Shown here: one piece after another, positions 29,060 through 37,869 of the stretch | How positions within the stretch are numbered: position 1 is the first letter of the stretch | How the letters are laid out: each line of letters starts with the position of its first letter | Source: Desulfovibrio psychrotolerans | Lineage (GTDB): Bacteria > Desulfobacterota > Desulfovibrionia > Desulfovibrionales > Desulfovibrionaceae | NCBI RefSeq assembly: GCF_013340305.1 | Contig: NZ_BLVP01000043.1 | Coordinates: 124,001 to 188,000 of the forward strand | DNA length: 64,000 nucleotides | Reading direction: 5' to 3' | Program-made: the position numbers and the translations under genes | Notes under the pieces: model-generated | The model's database searches: none | What the model was told of the DNA's origin: nothing | Seen by the model: the letters and a program-made list of their open reading frames with translations, nothing else

Positions 29060-29965
29060 ATGCAGCTGGAAGGAACCACCATATATCTTGCTCCGCGCGG
29101 ATTTGAGGAAGATCTGGGCAGGGAACTGCGCAACGTTGTCGAGCAGCGGGGCAGACTGTTCATTGCTGAGGGACCGCCGCAGAACCCGGTGTGGGCGCAG
29201 AACACGTGGCTTGCCCCCGTGTCTGTTCCCGTGGAATCCATTGCGGACGGTGCGCGCAGGCTTAAAGCCATGCAGCGCAACTGGTGGCTGCACAGCACGG
29301 GGTTTCATCGCCGCGCGCGGCTCATACAGGACAAGCTGCCACATGTTTCCGCCAAGCCTCTGGTCTTTGGGACCCGACCGCCGGAGGCACCGCTGGGGTC
29401 GTGGACCCTGTGGGAAGAGAATCTCATCATCGCCTCGCCCGCCTGCACCAGCACCTTTCCCGACGGCGAGGTGGTGTTTGAGGAAAATAAAACCGTGCCG
29501 CCCACCCGTGCCTATCTGAAGTTGTGGGAGCTGTTCACCCTGCTGACCGTGCGCCCGCAGCCGGGAGAATTGTGCCTTGATCTGGGCAGCAGCCCCGGCG
29601 GCTGGTCATGGGTGCTGGCGGAAATGGGTGCGCGGGTGTTCAGCATAGACAAATCTCCGCTTGCGGACCACATTGCCGCTCATCCCAACATCAACTGGTG
29701 CGCGGGCAGTGCCTTCGGGCTGGACCCGCGCCATGCCGGGGCGGTGGACTGGTTGTTCTCTGATGTCATCTGCTACCCGGAACGGCTGCTGGAAATGGTG
29801 CGCCGATGGCTGGAGCACGGCACCTGCCGTAACTTTGTCTGCACCATCAAGCTGCAGGGTCAGGGGGATATGGAGGTGGTGCGCCAGTTTGCCGCCATTG
29901 CCGGTTCCCGGGTGATGCACCTTTCTGCCAACAAGCATGAGCTTACGTGGGTGAAGCTGGGCTAG
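29060..29965 (+). CDS. RlmM-like SAM-dependent 2'-O-ribose RNA methyltransferase
   Basis: 301-aa protein resembling RlmM, which methylates C2498 of 23S rRNA. An N-terminal THUMP-like part is followed by an FtsJ-type domain with the SAM-binding loop CLDLGSSPGGWSWVLAEMGA. The four catalytic residues of the K-D-K-E tetrad can be placed: Lys in the VFEENKTVPP to RAYLKLWE region, Asp in WLFSDVICYPE, Lys in CTIKLQGQGD and Glu in NKHELTWVKL. The ATG has a GGAGG site nine bases upstream; the open frame extends to 28898 through tandem repeats and is not used. It is shorter than E. coli RlmM (366 aa), so target identity is inferred. Confidence 0.8.
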   Translation: MQLEGTTIYLAPRGFEEDLGRELRNVVEQRGRLFIAEGPPQNPVWAQNTWLAPVSVPVESIADGARRLKAMQRNWWLHSTGFHRRARLIQDKLPHVSAKPLVFGTRPPEAPLGSWTLWEENLIIASPACTSTFPDGEVVFEENKTVPPTRAYLKLWELFTLLTVRPQPGELCLDLGSSPGGWSWVLAEMGARVFSIDKSPLADHIAAHPNINWCAGSAFGLDPRHAGAVDWLFSDVICYPERLLEMVRRWLEHGTCRNFVCTIKLQGQGDMEVVRQFAAIAGSRVMHLSANKHELTWVKLG

Positions 29966-30242
29966 CCGGTCTGCGTGAACGGGGCGACAGCGGGTTCCGC
30001 GACTGTTGACCCGTTGCCCGGCCCTATGCCCGGCCCGTTACCCCCGTTACCCCCGTTACCTGTTGATAAGACGTTCGCCGGGCAGTTGCCTGAAGGTCTG
30101 ATGCCTGCTGATCAGGTGGTTGCCCGTCAGGAGTTCGTCAGGTGCCCGCCAGTCAGGAGTTCATTGGCCGGGAACGGACGGGATATGCGCGTGCTGCCGC
30201 CATGGGAGTGCGCCGCCTTTCGTGATTTGTTGCGCCATCCTA
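29966..30242. other. Non-coding region with 9-bp repeats
   Basis: The 530-bp gap between the methyltransferase and the universal stress protein holds no convincing gene. Its first part is low-complexity, including three 9-bp units ccgttaccc at 30035-30061 and further degenerate copies. A forward open frame here (29975-30253) only translates this repeat and has no ribosome-binding site. Confidence 0.6.
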
Positions 30243-30271
30243 TTGTACCATAACGCAATCGTTGCTATATT
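30243..30271 (+). promoter_or_regulatory. Promoter of the universal stress protein gene
   Basis: ttgtac at 30243-30248, a 17-bp spacer and tatatt at 30266-30271, in an AT-rich patch. This predicts a leader of roughly 220 nt before the ATG. Confidence 0.65.
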
Positions 30272-30495
30272 TATCCCAAACAGTGTGGAATGAGAGCCGT
30301 TCCGCACCCCCTTTGCGTCCCGGACGGGCAGACATCCTTTTCGCTGCCAGATGTTATTATCACCGGACGCTACGGTCCCGGACGCCATTGTCGCCGGACG
30401 CGGGGGAAGGAGCGGCACACGCGGCGCAGCGGATGCGCAACGGGGTGGCGGAACGAACGCAGGCAGCGCACATGTCCAGCAGACGGAGGTATCTC

Positions 30496-30921
30496 ATGAT
30501 GAACTTCAAGAAGATTCTCGTACCGGTTGACGGCTCCAAGTATTCGCAGCTTGCGAAACGCAAAGCCATGGGCATGGCTTCCTCCACGGGAGCCGAGATC
30601 ATTCTGCTGTATGCCATGGGCAAGGTGCCCAGCCTTATCGGTGGGCTTGCCCGCGAGGAACTGGTCACCGAGCTGACGCGGCAGGGCAAGGCGTTGCTGG
30701 AGCCCTACCGCAAGGTGCTGGACGAAAAGGGCATCCGTTATCAGGAGATGCTGGAGCCCGGCGACCCCGGCGATGTGATCTGCGAAGTGGCAAAGCGTGA
30801 AGGGTGCGACCTTATTGTCATCGGCTCGCGCGGGCTGAACGATCTGGGCAGCATGGTGCTGGGCAGCGTGACCCACCGTGTGCTGCATATGTCGGACCTG
30901 CCCGTGCTGGTGGTGCGGTAG
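30496..30921 (+). CDS. Universal stress protein, UspA family
   Basis: 141-aa single-domain UspA-type protein. The N-terminal strand ILVPVDGSKYSQLAKRKA and the ATP-binding pattern G-x2-G-x9-G-S/T near the C-terminus (VIGSRGLNDLGSMVLGSVTHRV) are present, so it is probably of the nucleotide-binding kind. The ATG at 30496 is six bases after a GGAGG site. It has its own promoter and a terminator shared with the convergent regulator gene. Confidence 0.93.
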   Translation: MMNFKKILVPVDGSKYSQLAKRKAMGMASSTGAEIILLYAMGKVPSLIGGLAREELVTELTRQGKALLEPYRKVLDEKGIRYQEMLEPGDPGDVICEVAKREGCDLIVIGSRGLNDLGSMVLGSVTHRVLHMSDLPVLVVR

Positions 30922-31016
30922 CGGCATCCGCTGCGACAGACAGAGCCATTGGCGGAACAATTGATGGAACAACTGGCGGGAGTGACCGTGTCATTCCCAT
31001 CCGGAAATAGAAACAA

Positions 31017-31047
31017 CCCCGGCGGTTTGTTCCGCCGGGGTCTTGTT
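31017..31047. terminator. Bidirectional terminator
   Basis: A 9-bp stem ccccggcgg / ccgccgggg with loop tttgtt and a T-rich tail on the + strand; the minus strand tail is ttgttt. It separates the convergent stress-protein and sigma-54 activator genes. Confidence 0.85.
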
Positions 31048-32404
31048 ATTCCATGCCGTAGCGTCTGAGTTTGTTGTGCAGGGTGGCGCGGGTTATGCCC
31101 AGCCTGCGCGCGGCCTCGCTCTTGTTGTCTCCGCATTCCTTAAGGGTGGCCATGATGGCCCGCCGTTCCAGTTCGTCCAGTGAAAGACCCGCAAGGGCAG
31201 GCTCGCCCGTGGCGGAAATGGGCACATCGGTAAGGGGGGCATCGCTGAGATTGCGGGGCAGTTCGCGCAGGGTGATGTATTCTCCGGTGGTCATGATCAC
31301 GGCGCGCTCCATGGCGTTTTCCAGTTCGCGCACGTTGCCGGGCCAGTCGTGCCGCACTAGGGCGTCCATGGCCTGCGGGGTGGCTCCCTTGACCATCTTG
31401 CGGTTCTTTTCCGCGAACCGGCGCAGGAAGAAATCTGCCAGCAGGGGGATGTCGTCCCGCCGTTCGCGCAGGGGCGGCACACGCAGACCGATGACGTTGA
31501 GCCGGTAGTAGAGGTCTTCACGGAAAGTACCCGCCTGCACTTCTTCGAACAGGTCGCGGTTGGTGGCGGCAATGACCCGCACGTTTACATTGAGCACGGT
31601 ATCGCTGCCCACCCGCTGCACCTCGCCCTGCTGCAGGGCCCGCAGCAGCTTGGATTGCAGCAGCAGGGGAATTTCTCCTATCTCGTCCAGAAACAGGGTG
31701 CCGCCGTCGGCCTGCATGAAGCGGCCCTCGCGTCGCTTGTCCGCGCCGGTAAACGCGCCGCGCTCGTGGCCGAAGAGTTCCGATTCCAGCAGGGTATCCG
31801 TCAGTGCCGCGCAGTTTACGGCCACAAAGGGCTTTTCTGCCCGCGCGCTTGCCGCGTGGATGGCGTGGGCCACCAGCTCCTTGCCGGTGCCCGATTCGCC
31901 GCTGATGAGCACGGTGGCGTCTGTGGGGGCCACGGTGTGGATCATTTCCGCCAGTTCCAGCATGGCTGCGCTTTTGCCCACAATATCCGTGTGCCCGCGC
32001 CCTTCCAGACGTTCGCGCAGGGTGCGGTTTTCGCTGGCAAGGCGGGTATGGTCCAGCATTCTTTCCAGCGTTAGGCGCAGCACGTCAAAGTCCAGCGGCT
32101 TGGTCAGGTAGTCGTAGGCCCCTATTTTCAGAGCCTCCACGGCGGTTTCCACAGAGGAAAAGGCGGTCATGATGAGCACGGGGATGGCGGGGTTGAATGC
32201 CTTCATGCCCCGTAACGCCTCTATGCCGCCCATGCGTACCATGCGGATGTCCATGAGCACGGCGTCATAGGGGCGGGTGTGCACCTTTTCCACGGCCACC
32301 GAGCCGTCATCTGCCTCGTCAACCTCGTACGTCCAGCCCTTGAGCAGGGTGCGCAGCATGGTTCTGTGGGCGGTGTCGTCATCCACAACCAGAATGATGC
32401 TCAT
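31046..32404 (-). CDS. zraR: Sigma-54-dependent response regulator, ZraR/NtrC family
   Basis: 452-aa bacterial enhancer-binding protein. Receiver domain at residues 1-120 with the phospho-acceptor in AVLMDIRMVRMGG. AAA+ domain at about 140-375 with Walker A GESGTGKE, the sigma-54 contact loop GAFTGA and Walker B GGTLFLDEIGE. Fis-type helix-turn-helix at the C-terminus (NKSEAARRLGITRATLHNKL). The start at 32404 has AAGGAGAT upstream. It follows the sensor kinase gene by 55 bp, and the divergent ZraP-like gene has a consensus sigma-54 promoter, its likely target. The zra name is by architecture and context. Confidence 0.88.
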   Translation of the reverse strand: MSIILVVDDDTAHRTMLRTLLKGWTYEVDEADDGSVAVEKVHTRPYDAVLMDIRMVRMGGIEALRGMKAFNPAIPVLIMTAFSSVETAVEALKIGAYDYLTKPLDFDVLRLTLERMLDHTRLASENRTLRERLEGRGHTDIVGKSAAMLELAEMIHTVAPTDATVLISGESGTGKELVAHAIHAASARAEKPFVAVNCAALTDTLLESELFGHERGAFTGADKRREGRFMQADGGTLFLDEIGEIPLLLQSKLLRALQQGEVQRVGSDTVLNVNVRVIAATNRDLFEEVQAGTFREDLYYRLNVIGLRVPPLRERRDDIPLLADFFLRRFAEKNRKMVKGATPQAMDALVRHDWPGNVRELENAMERAVIMTTGEYITLRELPRNLSDAPLTDVPISATGEPALAGLSLDELERRAIMATLKECGDNKSEAARRLGITRATLHNKLRRYGME

Positions 32405-32459
32405 ATCCGTATCTCCTTGCACGGGGGCGGCACAGGGACACCGTATTCCGTGCGGCGGT

Positions 32460-34388
32460 TCATGGGGTTGTTTCCGGCTGCGCGGGGGGCAGCAGGATGG
32501 TGAAGGTGGTTCCCCTGCCTTCCGTGCCGTCTGCGGGCACTTCGCCTTGAGGCTGTTGCGGGCCGGGTGCCGCATGCACCGTTCCCCCGTGGGCTTCCAC
32601 TATCTTGTGTACGATGGCCAGCCCCAGCCCGGTGCCCTGACTCTTGGTGGTGAAGTAGGGGTCGAAGATGCGGTCGCGCGCCTCCGGCGAGATGCCGTGC
32701 CCCGTATCGGAGACGCGCACCCGGAGCATGCCTGCCTCGTCCGTATCTATGCGCAGGGAAAGGCTGCCACCGTCGGGCATTGCTTCCATGCCGTTGAGGC
32801 AGACATTCAGCAGTGCCTGCGCGAAACGGTCCGGGTCCAGATTCACGAAGGGAAGGTGCGGTGCGTTTTCCAGCGAAAGGGAAACTCCCTGCGCTGCCGC
32901 GTCCGGGCCGAGCAGCCGCAGGCAATGGTTGGCCAGCCCTGCCACGTCTGTGGGGACGCGGTTCAGGTCAGAGGGGCGGGCAAGGCCGATAAGGTCGGTG
33001 ATGACGCGGTTCAGGCGGTCCACCTCCTGCACCAGAATGCCTGCGGCGGCGCGGTCTTCGCTGTCTTCCGGGAAGCGGGTGCCGAAATAGGTGGCGTAGC
33101 CTTTGATGGAGCTGAGCGGATTGCGTATTTCGTGCGCCACGCCTGCCGCCAGTGAGCCGATGGCGGCCAGCTTTTCCTTGCGGCGGACCTCTTGCTGCAG
33201 GCGGCGTACCTCGCTGAGGTCGCGCAGGATGATGATATCGCCCACATGACCTACCATGGAGCCGTTGCGGGCGGTTTCTCCCGGCGCATCGTCCGTCAGC
33301 ACCCGTGCTCCGCTTATGCCCACGGGCACGTCCGAGCCGCCCGCAAGCCTGCATTCCGCCTCGGTTTCATGCAGGCGTCCGTGGGTGTTCAGCGCGGCCA
33401 ACGCCCCGGTGACGGCGGCGGGCAGCACGTCCTGCGGACGCTTGCCCCGCACGGAATCCAGCGTTACGCCGAGCAGCCCTTCTGCCTTGTCATTCAGAAA
33501 GGCGATGCGGCCTGTTGCATCCACCAGCACCAGCCCGTCCGGCAGGCTGGCGATGATTTCTGCGGAAAAAGCCTGAGAATCCTTGAGCATGCGGCGTGAG
33601 CGGCGCACATTCTGCGCCCAGATGAGCGAGGTGAAGCCCGCGAATCCGAGCAGCAGCAGAATGGCAGCCATGACAATGGTGTGCCGCCTGTCATCGGCGC
33701 GTGCCTGTTCAAAGGGGGTGACGTCCATGCCCACATAGATGACCGGGGGCGGGCTGTCCGGCGAGGTGAAGAAGCTCATCAGCCCGCGCTGGGCATTGCG
33801 CATGGGGCCCATGCCGCCCTGTCCCGGAAGAGGGGCATCTCCCAAAAGGTCAGGGAAAGCATCATCCCCGTGCCTGTTCCCGCCGTTTCTGCCCCGCAGG
33901 GATTCGCGTCCCTGAAGGGGGGTGAACCGGCGGTAGACCACAAACGCCCGGGTGTTTTCCTTTGCCATGATGCGCCACGAAACAGCCTCGTCCGGCTGCA
34001 GTTGGGACATATCTTCCGGCGAGAAGACCACCGCCCCCTGCTTGTCCGGCTCGCTGTGCGCCAGCACCCTTCCGGCGTGGTCTGTGACCATGATGAAAAG
34101 GATATCGGGCTGTGCCGCCATCTCTTCCACCAGTACCTGCATGCGCATCTCTGTTCCCAGCCGGTGGCGCATGCCTGTGCGTGCGCCCGCTTCCAGAGCC
34201 TTGATGAGCGCCGCCCCCTTTTCTTCCAGAATGCGGGCCATCTGCTTGCCGTCCCTGTCCAGATTGCGCAGCGTCATGGCAAGGATGATGACACCCAGTA
34301 TTACGGCACCACCGATGACCAGCCATGGCGAGGCAAAGGGGCCGGGCAGGCGTTGTTCCCTGTGCAGTTTCATTGCGTTCAGTTCCAT
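32460..34388 (-). CDS. zraS: Sensor histidine kinase, ZraS/NtrB-like
   Basis: 642-aa membrane kinase. Two transmembrane helices (about residues 21-42 and 258-280) border a periplasmic sensor with a glycine/histidine-containing loop. A PAS domain, HisKA with His in GVAHEIRNPLSSIKG and an ATPase domain with [18 protein letters not shown] follow. It lies upstream of and in line with the sigma-54 activator gene. The start at 34388 gives a normal N-terminal membrane anchor but has only a distant GGAG; MKLHREQ 15 bases later is an alternative. In E. coli ZraS senses zinc and envelope stress; the signal here is inferred from the neighbouring ZraP-like protein. Confidence 0.85.
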   Translation of the reverse strand: MELNAMKLHREQRLPGPFASPWLVIGGAVILGVIILAMTLRNLDRDGKQMARILEEKGAALIKALEAGARTGMRHRLGTEMRMQVLVEEMAAQPDILFIMVTDHAGRVLAHSEPDKQGAVVFSPEDMSQLQPDEAVSWRIMAKENTRAFVVYRRFTPLQGRESLRGRNGGNRHGDDAFPDLLGDAPLPGQGGMGPMRNAQRGLMSFFTSPDSPPPVIYVGMDVTPFEQARADDRRHTIVMAAILLLLGFAGFTSLIWAQNVRRSRRMLKDSQAFSAEIIASLPDGLVLVDATGRIAFLNDKAEGLLGVTLDSVRGKRPQDVLPAAVTGALAALNTHGRLHETEAECRLAGGSDVPVGISGARVLTDDAPGETARNGSMVGHVGDIIILRDLSEVRRLQQEVRRKEKLAAIGSLAAGVAHEIRNPLSSIKGYATYFGTRFPEDSEDRAAAGILVQEVDRLNRVITDLIGLARPSDLNRVPTDVAGLANHCLRLLGPDAAAQGVSLSLENAPHLPFVNLDPDRFAQALLNVCLNGMEAMPDGGSLSLRIDTDEAGMLRVRVSDTGHGISPEARDRIFDPYFTTKSQGTGLGLAIVHKIVEAHGGTVHAAPGPQQPQGEVPADGTEGRGTTFTILLPPAQPETTP

Positions 34389-34421
34389 AGTGGCGGCGGC
34401 TCCGTTTGGGGGTGGACAACC

Positions 34422-34482
34422 CTTATACAGGTGTTCGTTTTTTATACACCCTGTTTCGGTGCGCTGTACAGTTCTTATACAC
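34422..34482. promoter_or_regulatory. Candidate enhancer sites for the sigma-54 activator
   Basis: Three ttatacan-type elements (ttatacaggtgt, ttatacaccctg, ttatacactgca) lie between the divergent kinase and zraP-like genes, and the first two form an imperfect palindrome (acaggtgt / acaccctgt). They lie about 90-145 bp upstream of the sigma-54 promoter, a usual distance for enhancer-binding proteins. Confidence 0.5.
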
Positions 34483-34566
34483 TGCAGCATGCCCTGCAGG
34501 GCTGCGCGTTGCCGGCCACGTTGTTTTTTACATAGTGTTTCAGTGTGTTGCGACAGTGTTTGCGTG

Positions 34567-34583
34567 TTGGCACGCCCGTTGCT
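34567..34583 (+). promoter_or_regulatory. Consensus sigma-54 promoter of the zraP-like gene
   Basis: ttggcacgcccgttgct matches the sigma-54 consensus TTGGCAC-N5-TTGCW at every defined position. GG (-24) and GC (-12) are at 34569-34570 and 34581-34582. The ATG is about 65 bp beyond the predicted start site. Confidence 0.88.
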
Positions 34584-34658
34584 CTATACGAAGCAAGCAA
34601 AACGCGAACCACTGAAATTTTTCAGATACACTACAGTAGACAGAATTGGAGGATACTC

Positions 34659-35222
34659 ATGAAAATCACTCACGTAATGATAGCCCTGATGACGGTTGCC
34701 CTGCTGGGCACGGCGGCTGTTTCTTTTGCGGGCATGCGCGGCGGCATGGGCTGCGGATGCGGCAGCATGATGGGCCAGTCTATGGATGGCGGTCACGCCG
34801 GCATGATGATGGGCAAGGGCCACGGCAAAGGACATGGCAAGATGCAGGGTGGAAAGGGCTTCATGCAGAACCTGACCCCGGAGCAGCAGGAGAAGTTTGG
34901 CGCACTGAGCGATGCCTTTGGCAAGAAGACCGAAGCCCTGCGCGCGGACATGTGGGCCAAGCACACCGAACTGCAGGCACTGACCAACAACCCCAAGGTT
35001 GAGCCCAAGTATATTACCAAGCTGGTGCAGGAACTCAAGGAACTGAACCTTGCCATGCAGGCGGAACGCACCGCGTTTCACGCACAGGTTGAAAAGGAAG
35101 TGGGCATAAAGAATTTTGGTCGCGGCTTCGGTGCCGGATGCATGCCTGCGGGTAATGCGGTTGACGCAGGCGCGGAAGGCGCGGACGCTCAGGCTCCCGC
35201 AGCAGGACATGACGGTCATTAA
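34659..35222 (+). CDS. zraP: ZraP-like periplasmic stress/zinc-binding protein
   Basis: 187-aa exported protein. A signal peptide (cleavage likely after VSFA) is followed by a Met/Gly/His/Cys-rich stretch (residues about 27-68), then the LTPEQQEKF motif typical of the ZraP/Spy/CpxP group and a long helical region. The C-terminus is Ala-rich and ends in HDGH. Many His, Met and Cys residues fit metal binding. The ATG follows GGAGG. It is behind a sigma-54 promoter and divergent from a kinase plus sigma-54 activator, the same arrangement as zraP-zraSR of enteric bacteria, where ZraP is a zinc-dependent chaperone and represses signalling. Confidence 0.85.
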   Translation: MKITHVMIALMTVALLGTAAVSFAGMRGGMGCGCGSMMGQSMDGGHAGMMMGKGHGKGHGKMQGGKGFMQNLTPEQQEKFGALSDAFGKKTEALRADMWAKHTELQALTNNPKVEPKYITKLVQELKELNLAMQAERTAFHAQVEKEVGIKNFGRGFGAGCMPAGNAVDAGAEGADAQAPAAGHDGH

Positions 35223-35269
35223 GATCAGTACAGGACGCAAATACCTCCTTCACGCCTCCTCATGATACA

Positions 35270-35304
35270 CCCCCGGCCAGACGGTTTTACCGTCCGGCCG
35301 GGGG
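35270..35304 (+). terminator. Strong hairpin after the zraP-like gene
   Basis: cccccggccagacgg pairs with ccgtccggccggggg (one mismatch) around a tttta loop. There is no long U-tract, but stem strength and position suggest a transcript end. Confidence 0.65.
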
Positions 35305-35518
35305 CGAATCATTTGTACCGGGCGGCGGGGTGAAGGTGCATCTATCCCCCGGAACAATAAGCATCTTCCTGCATCGGGCTTGCAACCTTGCAGAAAATGG
35401 GGCACTACTGTCCGCAGTTGCTGTGAGGACGCAGCCTCGCCTTTTTCCCGAATCAGGAGCATCCTTTGTGCTCTTTTTTCCGGCGCGGACGTCTGCCGAA
35501 CAACCTGCAGGAGAAACC

Positions 35519-35746
35519 ATGCCCACTTCTCCCCCCGTGAATTCCGCCTTGCAGCGCAAGCTTGCCGCCCTGCTGGAGCATCTGAAGGAGCGCGGTGTTT
35601 CCGGCACTGCGGTTCTTGAGGCCACCTGCGACCTGCTGCGGGCAAAGAAGGGCAGCCGCCCCGGAGGCGGAGCAGAAAATATTGCCCGTACACCCGGCCT
35701 TTCCACCCGGCACTGCCCCGATGCGGGCACCCCCGGCACCGACTGA
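35519..35746 (+). CDS. Small protein of unknown function
   Basis: 75-aa frame not recognised as any family. A good AGGAG site lies five bases before the ATG. Residues about 8-45 are predicted to form one or two amphipathic helices (LQRKLAALLEHLKERG, VLEATCDLLRAKKG), followed by a Gly/Pro-rich tail. It stands alone between the terminator of the zraP-like gene and flgE on the same strand. The ribosome-binding site and helical region make it a plausible real gene, but no conserved neighbour or domain supports a role. Confidence 0.5.
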   Translation: MPTSPPVNSALQRKLAALLEHLKERGVSGTAVLEATCDLLRAKKGSRPGGGAENIARTPGLSTRHCPDAGTPGTD

Positions 35747-35888
35747 TTCTGGTTCGGCCTTTCCCCTCTTTTTATCATTTATTTCAGTGTTGTGGCGCGT
35801 TGATTTGTGCGCAACATCCTCTGCTGCGCCGTGTACACCGAGGCTGATTCCTGTGCGGAACACTCTAAAGGACGCGGCGATCTTTGTT

Positions 35889-35905
35889 TTGGCACACCCT
35901 GTGCT
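35889..35905 (+). promoter_or_regulatory. Sigma-54 promoter of flgE
   Basis: ttggcacaccctgtgct matches the sigma-54 consensus with correct GG/GC spacing and one mismatch (gTGC for TTGC) in the -12 element. It lies about 140 bp upstream of flgE; hook genes are sigma-54 dependent in many polarly flagellated bacteria. Confidence 0.7.
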
Positions 35906-36045
35906 TTCTTAAGAACCGTAAGGAAATCTTTGCCGCGCGCAAGGCTCTGTTCATGGAAACGGTTTCGGGCACCGTGTTTCCGTGAGGGCGGAGGTACATC
36001 GCGCGAGGAACACTCTGCGGGCTGGCGCCCGCGAGGGGGGCGATC

Positions 36046-37593
36046 ATGGGTCTGACGGCACTGTATACCGGCGCAAACGGCATGAAGACGCTGTCCACGG
36101 GGATGCAGGTTGTGGGTAACAACCTTGCCAACGTGAACACGGTGGGCTTCAAGCAGCAGATGGCCATTTATCAGGATATGCTGAGTACCGGCGTGTCTTC
36201 TGCCTCGGTCAACGGGGCGGGGCGTGCGGACGGCGCGGCTGTGGGGTACGCCCAGCTGGGCATGGGTGTTTCCATGGCCGAGGTGCGCACCATACACAGG
36301 CAGGGCTCATTTGACATAGCCAACGAGGTGACTGACCTTGGCATTGGCGGTATAGGCTTTTTCGGCGTCAGCCGGAACGGTGTGACGCACTATACCCGTG
36401 CGGGGAACTTCCGGTTCGACAAGTCGGGCTACCTGACTGACCCTTCCGGCTTCCGGCTGCAGGGCAAACCCATTGTCAACGGCGTTGCCGGAGGCACAGG
36501 CGACCTGCGGCTGGATATAAACCAGAACGGCAAGGTGGTGCTGCCCGCCAGTCCCACCCAGAGCGTGCGGCTTATAAGCAATCTCGGCTCGGTGGATGAC
36601 CTTGCGTCCGATACCTCTGATCCCTTCTTCTCGCTTGCAAAGACGTGGGACGGCACGCAGGAGCCCCCGCTGGGCAACGGCGCCTTCTCCCACAGTTCTA
36701 CCATGCGCGTGTATGACGCGGACGGCAATGCCCGCGATCTGACCATATACTTTGACGCCGTGAACGGGGTGAGCAACGCCGGGGGGAACAGGTATTTCGA
36801 GTATATCGTCACCATGCCTCCCTCGGATGACGGGCGTTCTTTCTCCGGCGCGGGCAAGGGGCTGCTGCTGGCGGGCACGCTGACCTTCGGTTCCGGCAAT
36901 ACCCTGACCGACATGACAGCCTTTGTGCCGGGGCAGGATACGTCCAACCTGAGCAGCTGGGCACCTGCATCGTTCAGCGCGGGCGGGCTGCCGCAGTTTG
37001 ACGTTTCGTTCCTGGGTCAGGGCGGGGGCGCAGGCGGAACGCAGACCATTTCTCTGGACTTGGGGGTGAGCAACCCCGGCGGCGCGTGGACCAGCACCGC
37101 CACCAGCGCGGGTGCCGTGGGCAATAACGCCGCCAATCTTCCCGGCATGGCGCAGGCTACCCCCGGTGCTTCCAACACCACTGCGTACAATGGCGCTTCT
37201 TCCACCCTGCTGCAGCGTCAGGATGGCTACGGAGAAGGGTATTTGCAGAATCTGTCCATCGGGCGCGATGGCGTGATGACCGGCAAGTTCAGCAACGGTG
37301 AAAGCGCGGACCTGTTCCAGATATCCATCTACCGTTTTACCAGCGAATTCGGGCTGAAGCGGGAGGGCGGCAACCATTTTTCCGCCACCAACGCCTCGGG
37401 CGCAGCGCAGGAAGGTGTGCCGGCTTCCGAGAACTACGGCTACATTGCTGCCAAATCCCTTGAGCAGTCCAATGTGGATATGGCCACCGAGTTTGTGAAC
37501 ATGATTGTCACCCAGCGCGGTTTCCAGTCCAACAGCAAGATCATTACCACACAGGACCAGATGATTCAGCACGCCTTGCAGATGAAGCGGTAG
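36046..37593 (+). CDS. flgE: Flagellar hook protein FlgE
   Basis: 515-aa structural subunit of the flagellar hook, exported by the flagellar type III system, so it has no signal peptide. The N-terminal rod/hook motif GNNLANVNTVGFKQQ and the C-terminal heptad region (SLEQSNVDMATEFVNMIVTQ to the end) are the paired coiled-coil ends typical of axial proteins. The middle is the variable FlgE D1/D2 region. The start has a GAGGGGGG site. It is preceded by a sigma-54 promoter and stands alone, with no hook cap (flgD) or other flagellar gene beside it in this window. Confidence 0.93.
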   Translation: MGLTALYTGANGMKTLSTGMQVVGNNLANVNTVGFKQQMAIYQDMLSTGVSSASVNGAGRADGAAVGYAQLGMGVSMAEVRTIHRQGSFDIANEVTDLGIGGIGFFGVSRNGVTHYTRAGNFRFDKSGYLTDPSGFRLQGKPIVNGVAGGTGDLRLDINQNGKVVLPASPTQSVRLISNLGSVDDLASDTSDPFFSLAKTWDGTQEPPLGNGAFSHSSTMRVYDADGNARDLTIYFDAVNGVSNAGGNRYFEYIVTMPPSDDGRSFSGAGKGLLLAGTLTFGSGNTLTDMTAFVPGQDTSNLSSWAPASFSAGGLPQFDVSFLGQGGGAGGTQTISLDLGVSNPGGAWTSTATSAGAVGNNAANLPGMAQATPGASNTTAYNGASSTLLQRQDGYGEGYLQNLSIGRDGVMTGKFSNGESADLFQISIYRFTSEFGLKREGGNHFSATNASGAAQEGVPASENYGYIAAKSLEQSNVDMATEFVNMIVTQRGFQSNSKIITTQDQMIQHALQMKR

Positions 37594-37682
37594 CCGCACT
37601 CCAGGGCAGCGGCATGCATGGCCTGTAATTCCGATCTATTATCCGGGTCGGATATGCCCCGGAACGGGGCCGGAATTTCATA

Positions 37683-37711
37683 TTTCCAACCGGACGATTT
37701 CCGGCTATAGT
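37683..37711 (+). promoter_or_regulatory. Possible sigma-70 promoter of kdsB-carA
   Basis: tttcca (4 of 6 to TTGACA), a 17-bp spacer and tatagt (5 of 6 to TATAAT). It lies about 160 bp upstream of kdsB. Confidence 0.4.
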
Positions 37712-37869
37712 CTCTCGATTTCGGGTCGGGAGTCTTTGGCGTGCCCTGTGGCTTCCGGCGCGGCGGCTCCGTAAGCAGCCCTTTTCCGTGTGCGCAGGCG
37801 GCCCATGGAGTGGCCGGCCGCAGAACCGCAGGCACGCGGCATATACTTTTTGGAGGGCGAACGCGCACA

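Noticed and set aside
29975-30253. 92-aa open frame after the methyltransferase gene
   Set aside because: Translates a 9-bp repeat tract into Pro/Leu repeats, lacks a ribosome-binding site and shows no conserved feature.
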